64,000 nucleotides of DNA from Embiotoca jacksoni (Eukaryota > Chordata > Actinopteri > Embiotocidae): NCBI GenBank assembly GCA_022577435.1, contig JAKOON010000002.1:5219001-5283000 (forward strand), written 5' to 3'. The translations under genes and the position numbers were made by a program. The notes beneath the pieces were generated by a model, which ran no database searches, was not told where the DNA came from, and saw nothing but the letters and a program-made list of their open reading frames with translations. How positions within the stretch are numbered: the stretch's first letter is position 1; every line of letters begins with the position of its first letter. This document shows positions 52,921 through 64,000 of this stretch, piece by piece.

Positions 52921-55900
52921 CTCAGAAAATCCCATTGTGCAGACAATTCAAGGCAGCCCTTGTATGCCAATTATCTAATCTAGGTCTTCTCCAGTCTCAT
53001 TATCTATCCAACTGTCAGGATCCAAAATAGTATTCATATGTTAAATTTGAACTATCAAGTTTTAGGACCTTAAAAGCTCCAATTCTGTTGAATTGACTTT
53101 CCAGTCAAATCGTCTTGTACAAAAAAATAACCAAAGTACACTTGGAAGGAAAAACAATATATGATAAAATTCCTGTGTTTTCTTAGCAACAATTACTACA
53201 TGTTAAGATTTTAAACATTCATAAACTGTGTAAACTTTGCTTTGTATCTGTACCTATTAAGCGACCTCACACAGTATGTTCCCTTCAGTATCACAGATGC
53301 CATGCTTCTTTCGCATCACTCCCCTGTGCTCGACAGACTGGCAGTAGATGTAAGCTGCTCTATTGCTCAGCTCTCCTCTGTGCTGCTGAGATCAGCGTGG
53401 CCTAGATCAGCGCGCAGTAGATCCAGAGGTGGTTTTACCTTGTGAAAGGGAGGTTTTGTGTTGGTTTTCTTTTCTTTTTTTTAGTTTTTTTTTTTTTTGT
53501 GAGTAAATGCTGAATGAACATAGTCCAAATGCTGCAAAAGTATACCAATAGCTGCACTGTTTCTCTTTCGTAAAATCGTACGAAAGCCTTGACATGAATT
53601 TTGGAATTCATCGGAGCTGTTTTCTGGGACCGGAATTTAGTTTCTTGTTTTAAACTTCGGGGGCTAGTTTTCCCCGTTTCAATTATGGGCTAACCATACC
53701 TGTCATGTCTCATATGAAAATTACATCTCTGCTGCAGGCAATGTTGGCCAACCTTGTAGATTGTACAAACCAGCTCATGGCGAAAGGGGGATTACAGTTT
53801 CTGTTTCTACGCTCACACAAGTCAGGTTGGGCTGCTGTAAAACAACTGTGACCGTAGCTGAGGGAGTGGTGTGTTCAAGTGTGTGTGTCCTCATGTTGTG
53901 TCTACGTGTGTCGGAGAGTGCTTGTCAAAGCAAACAAGTGTGTTGTGACTTTATTTTACACCCGTTCAAATTCCAACCCAGTGACGCAATTCTTCACATT
54001 CTGATTAGAAATCAATTGTTGAGTATTTTCCACACCTCATCCAGAGGGGTAATAAAAGACATGTAGTTGAAACAGTTCTGCTCCAGGGAGAAGGTTTTGC
54101 CTGGATGCTGTAGGTCACACACATGGCTTCCATGGCATTAGATTATCCAGCCAGGCCTGTGTACATTGCCCATGGGGAACTCTCACTTCTGATGGGAACA
54201 ACCCAGGCCTGTATAATGAAAGAGATCATGTGCTGCTGCCTGACCACTGTTGTAGCCTATAGGTATAAAGAGTGCTATATGCCCGCTAGTTCAACGGCAC
54301 ATGCTCCAAAATAGTTTGGTCTTGTGCAGACAACACCGAAATAACATTGTGAACTTGGAAATGTCTTTTTAAACTTGCACAAGAAGGACTGGTTGTTACT
54401 TTCATTGGTGACGCATTCAAACCGGGTTGCATTCATTTCAACCCTTCCTACACTGAACAGTCTACAGACAGTGATGGTAAAATACAAATGATCGACCTAT
54501 AAGGTACTAAAAACGAAGCGTATCAGTAATTCAGTTTTATGGGGTGTTCTGGTATGCAGTGCAATGACAGCACTCCTGGTTGGACTCCAGTTGAGGCCCT
54601 GCGATGGATTTCATCACTTTCCTCTTTTGCTGTTATTTTCAGGTCTCTACAGTATACTCTCAAATTGAAAGAAAGAATCAAAATAATTGTTAAAGGCATA
54701 CAATATTTGCATAATATATCCAGTGTCAAGACTATGCTCTCGAATTAAGGCCTGACTTTGATCCACTCTGTTAGAATATGGGACATAATTCTGCTGAGGA
54801 CAGAGAAAAAGTCATTTTCTCATCTTTATTGCTGCTTTTATTATCCGATGACCCACTATAAGTAGGCCAAGGACTCATTTTGGGTTTTGACCCCTTGATT
54901 AAGAAATATGGCCATTACGAATGTTTTTATTGAGCAGAGACGGAGTTGAAGAGCTCTAATGGAGAGGTAGATTTGTTGGACCTGTGATTAATACTGAATT
55001 TGTTTAAAAAGTCTAGAGAACTTCAACGTGAATTGTCCATTGTACTACATGAACATAGTCTTTATCTGTTATATGTGAAAATTCTCAACACTTTTTTTGT
55101 TTTCTTTTATTAGGCTACTTACCGTTGTGTGCAAGTGTGCCAGTAAAATGTAAATGAATTCGCCTGCTGGTTTTGTATTCCCATGGATGGTACAGTAAAC
55201 TCTTAGCCTGACGTCATATTTTACATTCTTTGTTTCTCTAACTCTTGCTGCCTAAATCCACATTAGGATCACTAGACGGGTCTAAGCTGCTTAACAAAAG
55301 GAGATATTGTTTTCGGTACAAACTGTTGTACCTCCATTGTATTCGGTGCCGTTGAAGCTTAGACCCTTTCTGTGTTGAGGCTTTAACTGCTGTTTAGAAG
55401 TGGTATGTTAACAGATTGAAATAATGTTTATTTTACGGCAGATATATTTTGCAGAACAGCAGACTTGGACACCAAAGCGTGAACTTTGTTAAGAGAATTC
55501 GGAATGAATGTAAAATGGTGTCCAAAATATCAGGATCGTCTGCCGTCTACGTAAACTGGACGAATAATGTCATCTTATCATTTTTACTCCAAATTCAGGT
55601 ATAAAGAAAACAACTGGAGGAAGGAAAGTACAGTTTTTATGCACACACAAAAAAAAGGGTGAATAAAGTGTCAGTTTGATAGTGCTTGTTCACCAGGAGA
55701 ACCAGGATGGGGTGAGTGGATGCCTCTGTGACTGAAATAAGTGAGGCTTTTTATTTAGAGATGGCAAGAGGGACAGACCCATCCCGCCATAATAATAGAA
55801 AAGAATGACCTGTGTTTTATAGAAAAGACTGCAGGGATAATAAGCGTATGCTGTATGAAAACGTGATTGAGGGAGGGGAGAGCCTCAGAGTCCAATAACA

Positions 55901-57471
55901 AACAAAAAACAAAAAAAACAGCTTGTGCTGAACAAAATACGTCTTTGTAGCTAGATAACAGACTCAGCTTAGTTTGTATTTATTCTGAATAGTTACATTT
56001 TTCCACAGAATAATGGATAAGTTTAGCTGTTTAGAAAAGGAACCATTAACTGCCAGGAACCAAAGATTTACCTCCAAAACACTGTAAACTACTCAAGGGA
56101 GTGTTTTCTTTCTGGAAGGCCTCGGTCAGTATTTTCTAAATCCTCCCGAGGTGTGTTGTTTTGATTATTTATAAGCACTGGTATTTTGAAAGCAGAGGTC
56201 TTGAGAAGACTCCTGACGTCAACAGAAGTCTGTAAAGTGTTTCCTTTTCATCACAGCGGCCCTCTCGCCACACTGAGTGCAAATTTTCCCAGATGGTTGG
56301 TGTTCATTTTGGACTGCAACTCTTCTGTTGCTGTTTACTCCAGTAAATTATAACATGCGAGCCATTGCGTGGCCAATTCAACCAAAAGCAACTAAATCCT
56401 TGTAAACTGCCATGAAGCAGGGATGACTTTCTAAACAGCCCTGGAGAAGTTTGAATTTTAAACACCATGTTGAAGGCCTTTTTGTAATTTAGATTTGGAA
56501 TAACGTTTCTTTAGTTGTTTCTCTCTGTAGTTTCATTAAAATGAAAGAAAATAGTGCATGAAATTGTGCGCTTTTATTGATGTCATGAGATTTAACAAAA
56601 GTGTGTTTACTAATGTACAGCTTCATCAACGTGACAAAAACTACATCATGTGCTGGTAATAGTGCTCTGAAGCCGTGTTTTGTTCCAGTTTCTATTTCCT
56701 CATGGCCCCAGCGGCCCCTATGATTCATCATCTGCCCGAATCCACACCGTGCCAAACGCAGACCAAAGTTTATCTGCGTGGACCGTATGTGCTGGCAAAT
56801 ACGTACGCAGACCACGTGATCGTGTGCGGAGCAGATAAGCATGCCGCTTGCATGTTTAGTTTTGGTGAAAGCCCGGCCTTAATGCTGCTCAGAGCATCAC
56901 CAGACATAACGAGGGGAAACTCGGCCTCTCTGACCTCTTTCTGTCTCCACCCTTGAACTGTCAACTCCTCCTCGTTGTAGTTGTGTCTTCCACCCCGACT
57001 GGCTCTCTCTGTCCCCTCTGACCTCATACTGGTCTATCTTTCTCTCTCCATTTCACTCATGCTTATTTGCCCTTTGCCTCTTTTGATTTAGTGAGGATTT
57101 GACTATACTATACATAGAGGGGTAATATCTCCTTATGTGTTTCTCTATTGTATACTATTTCCCCTCTTCTGTACTTCTTTTATCCTATTCTTTGAATCAC
57201 ACAATTATCGTTTTCAATTCTTCACTTTCACTTCATTGAATTTTGCTTTGTGACATTTGTCTTCCAGGATTGTGATACATGAATATTATGCCGAGTCCCT
57301 ATAGGCGCTGATAATTAGTACAATAAGCAGAGCTGAGATGTTCGTGTTCATTATCCTCCAGGGGCTCTCTGTGTGTGTAGTTGTGTAGTTGTGCAGTTGT
57401 ATGAGTGATTAAAAGGTATTCTGGGGCGCATGCGTGCACAAATGGCCGTCACTGCCAGCTGGTACATTTTA

Positions 57472-57474
<3 letters not shown>

Positions 57475-57509
<35 letters not shown>

Positions 57510-57522
57510 GCGTGTGCGTGCG
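57475..57522. repeat. (TG)n microsatellite with GCGT interruptions
   Basis: TG run passing into GTGCGTG units in prkar2a intron 1. Confidence 0.95.
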
Positions 57523-59804
57523 CTGGTCTCAGTGCAGTGTTGTGCAACAGGTGACCTGATTAGTCGGCAGCGTTGTGTATCCAGTGTGTTTTTAGCCTGC
57601 AGGCAAATCTAATGCAGCCTAACATAAAGACCTGCCGGACTGGCAGACTGACAGTGCTAAGTGGAAAAGCCCTCAGACGGCTCATAGTACTCAGTCTGGC
57701 TGACTGTTTGTTAATACAGCACCTGTCTGTCTCCTGACTTCTTCTTTCTCTCTACCTGTATGTTCTTGTAAAATGTGTGAAACTGAAAGTCTTAAGTTGT
57801 TCTGCCCTCTCCACACAAAATCAGGTTTCACATCCCCACAAAGCAGCTATTTCAAAACCGTGTGAATGTGAAAACAGCCGCTTGGTGTTTCAGTGTTTCC
57901 GGGACAAAACTGAGCTTCTGCAAAGCAATGACGTCTGCCAGTCCAGTGAGGGTTTGTGGCCGTGTGCTACACGGCTAGTTAAGTTGAGCAGACAACATCT
58001 AGTCACCTGGATTTCTCTGTGATTGTATATTTAAAATACATATAGAGCAGTAGAGCCGTTGTCTTTAACCTGGATTTATGTTGATTTTTGTCAGATGACG
58101 TTACGATTATATAATAAAGATTTTATCACTGCAGTGCACCATCTGAGGAACGACTGCTGATTTACATGAAATATTATGGGCTGTGAGTAAACGGCAGTTT
58201 CATAGTCATTGTTGTTTCACAACAGAAACAGAATAATACAGTTTGTAAGGAGGATGTGAAGCCGACTGATGCTTGGCTGAGTTGCGGGTTGTGCGTGTTG
58301 GGCTGTGTAGCAGCAAAGTTGAAAAGAAAAAGTTTGTTGTCTGCAATCATACACTTTGAACATCAGCGTAGTTGACAATGCAGCATTCAGCTGTTGTCTT
58401 TCACCTGTGTTTATGTTGATTTTTGTCAGACCACATCCCCGATAAAAAATAATGATTTGGTCAGAGTAAGGAGTGGCACAGCCAGCTCAGTCTGAGACAC
58501 TCCTTACCAGATGGCGGTTGTGATGCCCAGTTTTGTTGTGTGCCAATTGAAAAGACTTCTTAATAAGACTAACGTAGGCACAAATTAAAATTGTTAAACC
58601 ATTAAAATATAATTTTAGTTTTTGTTTCTAGTCTCAGCTCTCATTTGGTCTTTCTGCCCCTTTGACTGTCTTACCTGTCTTTATTATTTATTAATTGTTT
58701 ATTACTCTCTCATCTGTTTTCTGTATCTCTCTTTTTTGTTTGTTTTTGCTCTGTCTATCGAAGTACTAGTTTGTGTTTTCCTCTACATGCAGATCAGCCT
58801 TTGACAGTCTTTCTGTTTTTGCTTCATTCCTTTGAAAACCGGTCTTCTGGTTTATCTACCTACCAACTTACTTGCTGTCACCCTCCATTACTTCTCTTAT
58901 CTTTTTAACTCTCTTCTTTGAATATTTCTGTAGCCTTATTTCTCTACCGCTCTGTCAACCTTTTTCTCCACCTTCTTCTTTGTCTGTTTCTGTACTTTTA
59001 TTTTGTATTTTTCTACGCACTGTCCTCCTGTAGGCATATAAATCTGAATGGCTTTTTGAATCACTTGTCTTTGTGTGTGTTTCTGTTTTTGTGTCTCTAT
59101 CAGTTTTTTAAAGGAAGAACCATGTTGGAAAACATTAACAATAATGGCTTGAGATGGCAAAAGTAATTTTAGTTCCACGGCCATAATACAGGTTACAAAT
59201 AAACACTTTTAAACTATGTGGGAATGCGGCAATGGAAGTCTGTCACTATGTAGCCGTCTTTATATCTCATCTCCACGTAAGGTGTCATGTCTCTGCATCA
59301 ATGAGGACATTTTTTTAGTTAACAAAAGGACACGCAAGAGCCACAGTTTTGTTTATTGTCATTAGTGGAAAAGGTCTTCTTATGTCTTCGGTCTTCTTCT
59401 GATTCCGGAAAGACAAGATCAAAGGAAAAAATTAAGAACAAAATTACATAGTTCAAAAAAAGGGACTTACCCCACCATGAGAAAGGAAAGACAGATCAGG
59501 CGGTGGAACAACCTGGTTTGCTTGTATTTACTGATAGACATCACTTGAACTTTCGAACTTCCTCATTCTCTGCCCTCAGGCCACCTTTAGTGGCACTGCA
59601 GAAAAATGAGGAAATTGCTGTGGCTGGCAGGCCTTTAAAAAGAAGCTGTACATGCCGCTCGTTGGAGTTCACATGCTTCCTTTTGTTCCAACACGCGGTC
59701 TCCCTTTTGTCTGACCATTGCCTCTGCAGTCCATTTAAAGCCGTCACTGACACATTTGTACAAATGTTGTTAACCTGATGTGAGTCACCTACATTAAACA
59801 GCAG

Positions 59805-59860
59805 AGCGGCGCGCGGTGGCGGTCGGCTCGGCGCGCCTCAGCCCCACGTTGGACCCACTT
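59805..59860. promoter_or_regulatory. Small CpG-rich patch in prkar2a intron 1
   Basis: GCGGCGCGCGGTGGCGGTCG and CTCGGCGCGCCTCAG hold many CpGs within about 50 bp, flanked by ordinary AT-rich intron. It could be a regulatory site, an insertion or a chance GC patch. Confidence 0.3.
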
Positions 59861-61624
59861 AGCAGACAGCTGTCCCCCTGCGTCTCGCTGATAACAGAGA
59901 CTCCAGCCTGCAGCGTGCTTCCATAAACATCACTGATAACACGGAGAAATACACCGAATGACATCGAATGATTACCAGATAAAACTAAGTCACGGTTCAG
60001 TTTGGGCTCCCGTCTGTCTCAATATGCGACCTCTCTTGATTGCCCACATATGCACGCCTCCTTCTCTCTCTCCTTCTCTCTGTCGATGATACCCTATCTC
60101 CCCTCTCCTTCACTTTGCAGTTGATGGCATTTAAACACCGGTATCATTTGAATTTATTCCCATGCCTGACGGCAATGCCAGAGCGCCAAAGACCAGCAGC
60201 ATCAAACCCTTGTTCACCCGTGGTTTTGAGGAGGGTCGAGTCGACCCAATAAGATCGGCCCCTGTTGTGTCACTGTGTTGGTCTGAACGGTGTTTTAGAG
60301 AGGATGTGTTACATTTCCTATCTCGCTGGATGTTGTTATTGTGAATTCACAACTTATTGTGACTTTCTTCTCACCTCGGACTGCATTTCTAGTCGGGAAC
60401 AAGAAACCAGATAAAATCCACATCTCCCATTCATGCAGCTGCAGTACGTCTTAATTTAATTCCTTCACAAGTAAAAAAAAATGACTCTCTTGGGGAAATG
60501 TGAGGGATCAGAGTGCACATTATTTTAGGAGACCCCTGTATTGCAAGGATAATATGCTTTCAATCCTAAATTCATTTGGGGATCTGCTTTGTAAGCTTTG
60601 TACAAGTGGCTGATGTTTAAAGAGAAACACTCAAAGCTCATGGACCCAAACTGACCTCTACTCCTCTCTGTGCAGAGAGAAAGACTGAGGAACATTTCTG
60701 GTTGACTCTCCCTGGAAGATGTTTGTGTAAAGCGAGTTTTCTTAAACTGAATAGCAGGACATTGGCAATTCTCGTATTGATTTTTAGTAGGGCAATTTTC
60801 CCAAAATAAATTTTCATTAATGTTGCTAATTTCATCAATGTGTGAAGTTACATTTTCTTAGGAGATGAGATTACAAAAATTGCATTTTTGTGAATTGGCC
60901 AAATAACGGCAGTAAAACTAACCGGTTTGATGCAATACTTGTCCTGGAAATATCCCCATTTATTGCTTGTCTTGGGAGAGAAGGGGGAATACCGAGGCGA
61001 AGAAAAAAATACAGGCATGCAATAGACAAACAAAGAGATACACAGATACAACTACAGAGGATGTGGGAATCAGTCCTCCAGCGGTCAGCGTTGTGACTAG
61101 CTCCAATTTCATGTGCGAGAGCTGAAACTCCAGGCCATCGTTGAGGATACTCCGTCCTTTCCGAGAAGTAAACGGAAGCCGTTTTCTGTCCACGTTTTCC
61201 TCCTGTATCACAAAAGATGCCGTTTGTGTCATCCTTTGTAATACCGGATACTTCAGTCATTTCATGTGTTTTTGTGTCCACCGGCCACAACCGTATTCCC
61301 ATATTAACCCATGGAAGGGAATATTTAGAATCATAGTCTGTGATCCTGTGTGGGAGGTGACACAGCATTGTCGCACATCTGACAATCTAGCGATGCATGT
61401 CCTGAAATCTTTGAGCATCTTTTCCTAGTTGATTCTACTTTCATGTCTGGGTATTAAAATCAAAGAAATGTGGCTTTGAGCAGTGTATTTGATCAATTTG
61501 TAAGAGTAAACCTTCGTAGAATATTTGAGTCAGTCTAGGATTTGACTCTATGCCAAGTCTGCAAAGTTTACAAATATGAGCTTTTGTAGAATAGGATCAA
61601 TAGTTGGATCATTACCAGGTGGTG

Positions 61625-62090
61625 TAAATATAGTCCAAGACCTTGTATACACCTGACAACAACATGTCCTGACCGATCCGATCACAAGTGGTCAGTTCAT
61701 TTCTCACCACAGTGCAGAGCCCAACTCTCTACAACTCGCTTCAAAACTCAAATGATCTGAGCCAAGGTTATTTAGACATTTACAAACATAAAAACCCCCC
61801 GTAATAAATTAGAATAGATGGCGCATTAAAATGAGGATGCAGTGAGTGAGGATGTCTCATTTTGTGAAATTCCTTTCCTTTCCATGCATTTCTGTCTCCA
61901 TGTCCATTTACTTCTATATTTACGTGATACACGTGTTCATTTGCATACAGATTGGGGAGATGAAATGATATCCGATCACACTCGAGACGCATGAACTTGC
62001 AGGTGTGAACTGGCATACTTGGAGCGGTCCCCTTGTGGTCGGATCACCCAGACGGCGCGGTGAGGCCAGTTGTGTACACGGCCAAAACTT
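61625..62090. mobile_element. Possible non-autonomous element with inverted ends
   Basis: GATCCGATCACAAGTGGTCA near 61675-61695 pairs, in reverse orientation, with GATCCGACCACAAGGGGACC from about 62027-62048. ACACCTG-containing sequence flanks both. The ends are imperfect and the boundaries approximate. No coding sequence of note. Confidence 0.4.
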
Positions 62091-62399
62091 TATCAGCCCT
62101 GTTGCCTGCCTCACCAGATTCTTTTAAAATCAGACAATGGTTGCTTGCTTACTCAACACGGTGTCTGTAAGAGTAGATAAACTTGCCACCAACAGTTCTT
62201 ATTTGTCCAAGTTTCCCAACCTAGCAATGTGAGATACGGGTGAGTTGACACAGGTTTTACGGGTAGTGGCTTACCTAGCGTCCATTTTGATCATTCTCTG
62301 CCTCACACTTGCGCAAGAAAATATGAAAATAGGTCACAGTAACACATTTAATTTGTCCACCACTGAGGGGTTGGATACGTTTGTTTTAAACGTGTCTTT

Positions 62400-64000
62400 T
62401 AAAGAAACCCAAGCTTGATCCTTCTGTTTTTTCCAATTTTAGGCCAATTTCTAAACTCCCATTTTTATCAAAAAGTTTTAGAAAAAGTGGTTTCAACACA
62501 ACTCTTAGCTTTTATGAATCATAACAACATCTTTGAGAAATTTCAGTCTGGTTTTAGAGCACTACATAGCACAGAAACTACCCTCCTCAAGGTAACTAAT
62601 GACCTCCTTTTAGCAGCAGACGGGGGAGAGTGCAGTTTTAATTCTTTTAGACCCAAGTGCAGCTTTTGACACCGTAGATCACCATTTTAATCGATTGCCT
62701 CAAAACCTGGGTTGGCATCAAGGACGCTGCACTTAGCTGGTTTTATTCTTACCTTTTAGAAAGAACCTACTCGGTCACCATAAGTAATTACTCGTCTTCC
62801 ACGACACACATTACCTGTGGTGTACCACAAGGTTCAATTTTTGGTCCAATTTTATTTTCTATCTACATGCTTCCACTCGGCCAAATCCTCCAACGACACG
62901 ATGTATCTTTTCATTGCTATGCAGATGACACGTCTCCGCTGAGACCTGGTGACCCAAAGAGCCTGGATGCTGTCTTAGATTGTCTCTCTAACATTAACTG
63001 TTGGATGTTCAAAACTTTCTTCAGCTCAACAACTCAAAATCAGAAGTCATATTGTTCAATTCCCCAAACAATAACACCAGTCTCATTAAGAGTCAACTTG
63101 GTCCTCTGTCTGCTTATTTAAAACCTGTTGCCAGAAACTTGAGGAGTAATGTTTGACTCTCAGTTAAGCTTTGAAACACAGATAAAAAAAAAAAAAATGG
63201 TCCAGTCCTGCTTCCTTCAATTAAGAACCATCTCCAGAATCAAACCCATACTGTCACACTCTGGCCTGGAAAAAGTAATTCACGCACTCATTTTGTCTCG
63301 ACTCGATTACTGCCACTCCCTCCTTTCTGGCGTAAACCAAAAATCGATCTCCCGCCTCCAACTAGTCCAGAATGCAGCAGCTCTGCTTCTTACTGGTTTT
63401 AACAGACGACATCACATTACTCCAGTTCTGGCCTCTCTCCACTGGCTCCCGGTTGGTTTTAGAATTGATTTTAAGATTTTGTTGATCACTTTTAAGGCCC
63501 GCCTCGGTCTGGCCCCGAGCTACATTATTGAAATGTTAGCCCCATATGAGCCAACTCGCAGCCTTAGATCCTCCGGTGGGGCCTTCTGGCCGTTCCAAAG
63601 TCGAGGTTTAAATCAAAAGGTTACCGTGCTTTTGCCATTAGAGCCCCTCGACTTTGGAATGACCTACCTGAGGAGATAAGGCTTACAGATTCATTGACTT
63701 CTTTTAAATCACTTCTTAAACCCCATTTTTATAGAATTGCTTTTAAGTGATGTTGTCCTTTTATGTCCTTTCATGCAGTTCTTTTGTTCCCCTGTTTTTG
63801 TTTGTTTATTTTATTCATTTATTTATTTTTGTTTTCTATTCCATTTGCTCCTTTTGGTTATTTGTTTGGTTTTGTTGTATTCATTACCTTTATAGTATGG
63901 TCTTTTTTTTGCCTCCTGTTTTCTTAAATGTTTACCAGTATTGACGTTATGTTTAACTAAGTCTTCTCTGTAGAGCACTTTGTAAACTCTGTTTTTAAAT
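62400..64000 (+). mobile_element. L2-clade LINE, 5'-truncated, broken reverse transcriptase, 3' end at window edge
   Basis: Sense-oriented non-LTR retrotransposon fragment. In order: SKVLEKV-like FYQKVLEKVVSTQL and FEKFQSGFRALHSTETTLLK (frame of 62415-62669); AAFDTVDHH after a frame change; CGVPQGS then HCYADDTSPL (catalytic YADD; frame of 62867-63121); DYCHSLLSGVNQKSISRLQL, ITPVLASLHWLPV and LAPSYIIEMLAPYEP (63149-63679). These are hallmark blocks of fish L2/Maui-type reverse transcriptases. At least one net frame change and stops near 62670 and 63122 disable it. The 3' end (TCTGTAGAGCACTTTGTAAA ... TTTTTAAAT) resembles the conserved L2 tail, cut by the window end. The endonuclease domain is missing. 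Confidence 0.9.
63149..63679 (+). pseudogene. L2 LINE reverse transcriptase, C-terminal open segment
   Basis: The longest uninterrupted part of the broken LINE ORF2, 176 codons after the catalytic domain, covering the conserved C-terminal region (SRLDYCHSLLSGV, QNAAALLLTGFNRR, SLHWLPVGFRIDFKILLITF). It begins downstream of the YADD motif in another open segment and cannot encode a working enzyme alone. Confidence 0.85.

Larger units (their letters stand above)
52650..64000 (+). other. prkar2a intron 1 (runs past the window)
   Basis: Begins with a strong GTAAGT donor; no further PKA regulatory exon is recognisable before the window ends. It contains CA and GT microsatellites (52865-52915, 57475-57522), a CT-rich stretch (58620-59110), a CpG-rich patch (59805-59860), a possible non-autonomous element (61625-62090) and an L2-clade LINE (about 62400-64000). 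A 165-codon minus-strand frame (60871-61368) is unrecognised. The rest is AT-rich DNA in which I see nothing definable. Confidence 0.75.

Noticed and set aside
62400..64000. An active LINE able to encode reverse transcriptase
   Set aside because: Frame changes and stops interrupt the enzyme, and the endonuclease region is missing.

Overview
This is nuclear DNA from a vertebrate, almost certainly a ray-finned (teleost) fish. Coding sequence is sparse and split by long GT-AG introns. Long CA/GT, GA and GATA microsatellites are frequent. There is an L2-clade LINE, a tRNA-headed SINE and several short non-autonomous repeat families of a kind common in fish introns. I see no bacterial, phage, plasmid or CRISPR feature. 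Protein-family assignments rest on recalled human sequences and were not searched.

Layout, all three genes on the + strand. (1) 1-3460 and a 3'UTR: the 3' end of an SLC26 anion-exchanger gene, best called slc26a6-like. It comprises an exon for the end of the STAS domain (359-483) and a tiny last exon (3446-3460) that adds a PDZ-type C-terminus, ETYF. (2) 8691-40733: a complete monoglyceride lipase gene (mgll) in seven coding exons. The reading frame stays open across all six splice junctions and gives 345 residues from the first ATG, or 306 from an internal ATG that matches the usual mammalian start. The catalytic Ser, Asp and His are all present. (3) About 50440-52649: a GC-rich promoter region, a probable untranslated first exon and the first coding exon of a type II PKA regulatory subunit (prkar2a), encoding the dimerization/docking domain. 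The rest of prkar2a lies beyond the window; its first coding intron fills 52650-64000 and contains the L2 LINE (about 62400-64000).

The three genes act separately: an anion exchanger, a lipase that hydrolyses monoacylglycerols including 2-arachidonoylglycerol, and a cAMP-responsive kinase regulator. What links them is position. SLC26A6 and PRKAR2A lie close together on human 3p21.31, whereas MGLL is on 3q21.3, so the fish order slc26a6-mgll-prkar2a records a rearrangement between lineages.

I did not find a previously undescribed system. The observations I rate highest are: two possible N-termini for mgll; loss of two of the three cysteines used for redox or inhibitor control in human MGL; a pair of facing DR1 (PPAR/HNF4-type) sites 1.1 kb past the mgll stop; the four-residue terminal exon of the SLC26 gene; and a three-copy family of short elements with terminal inverted repeats.
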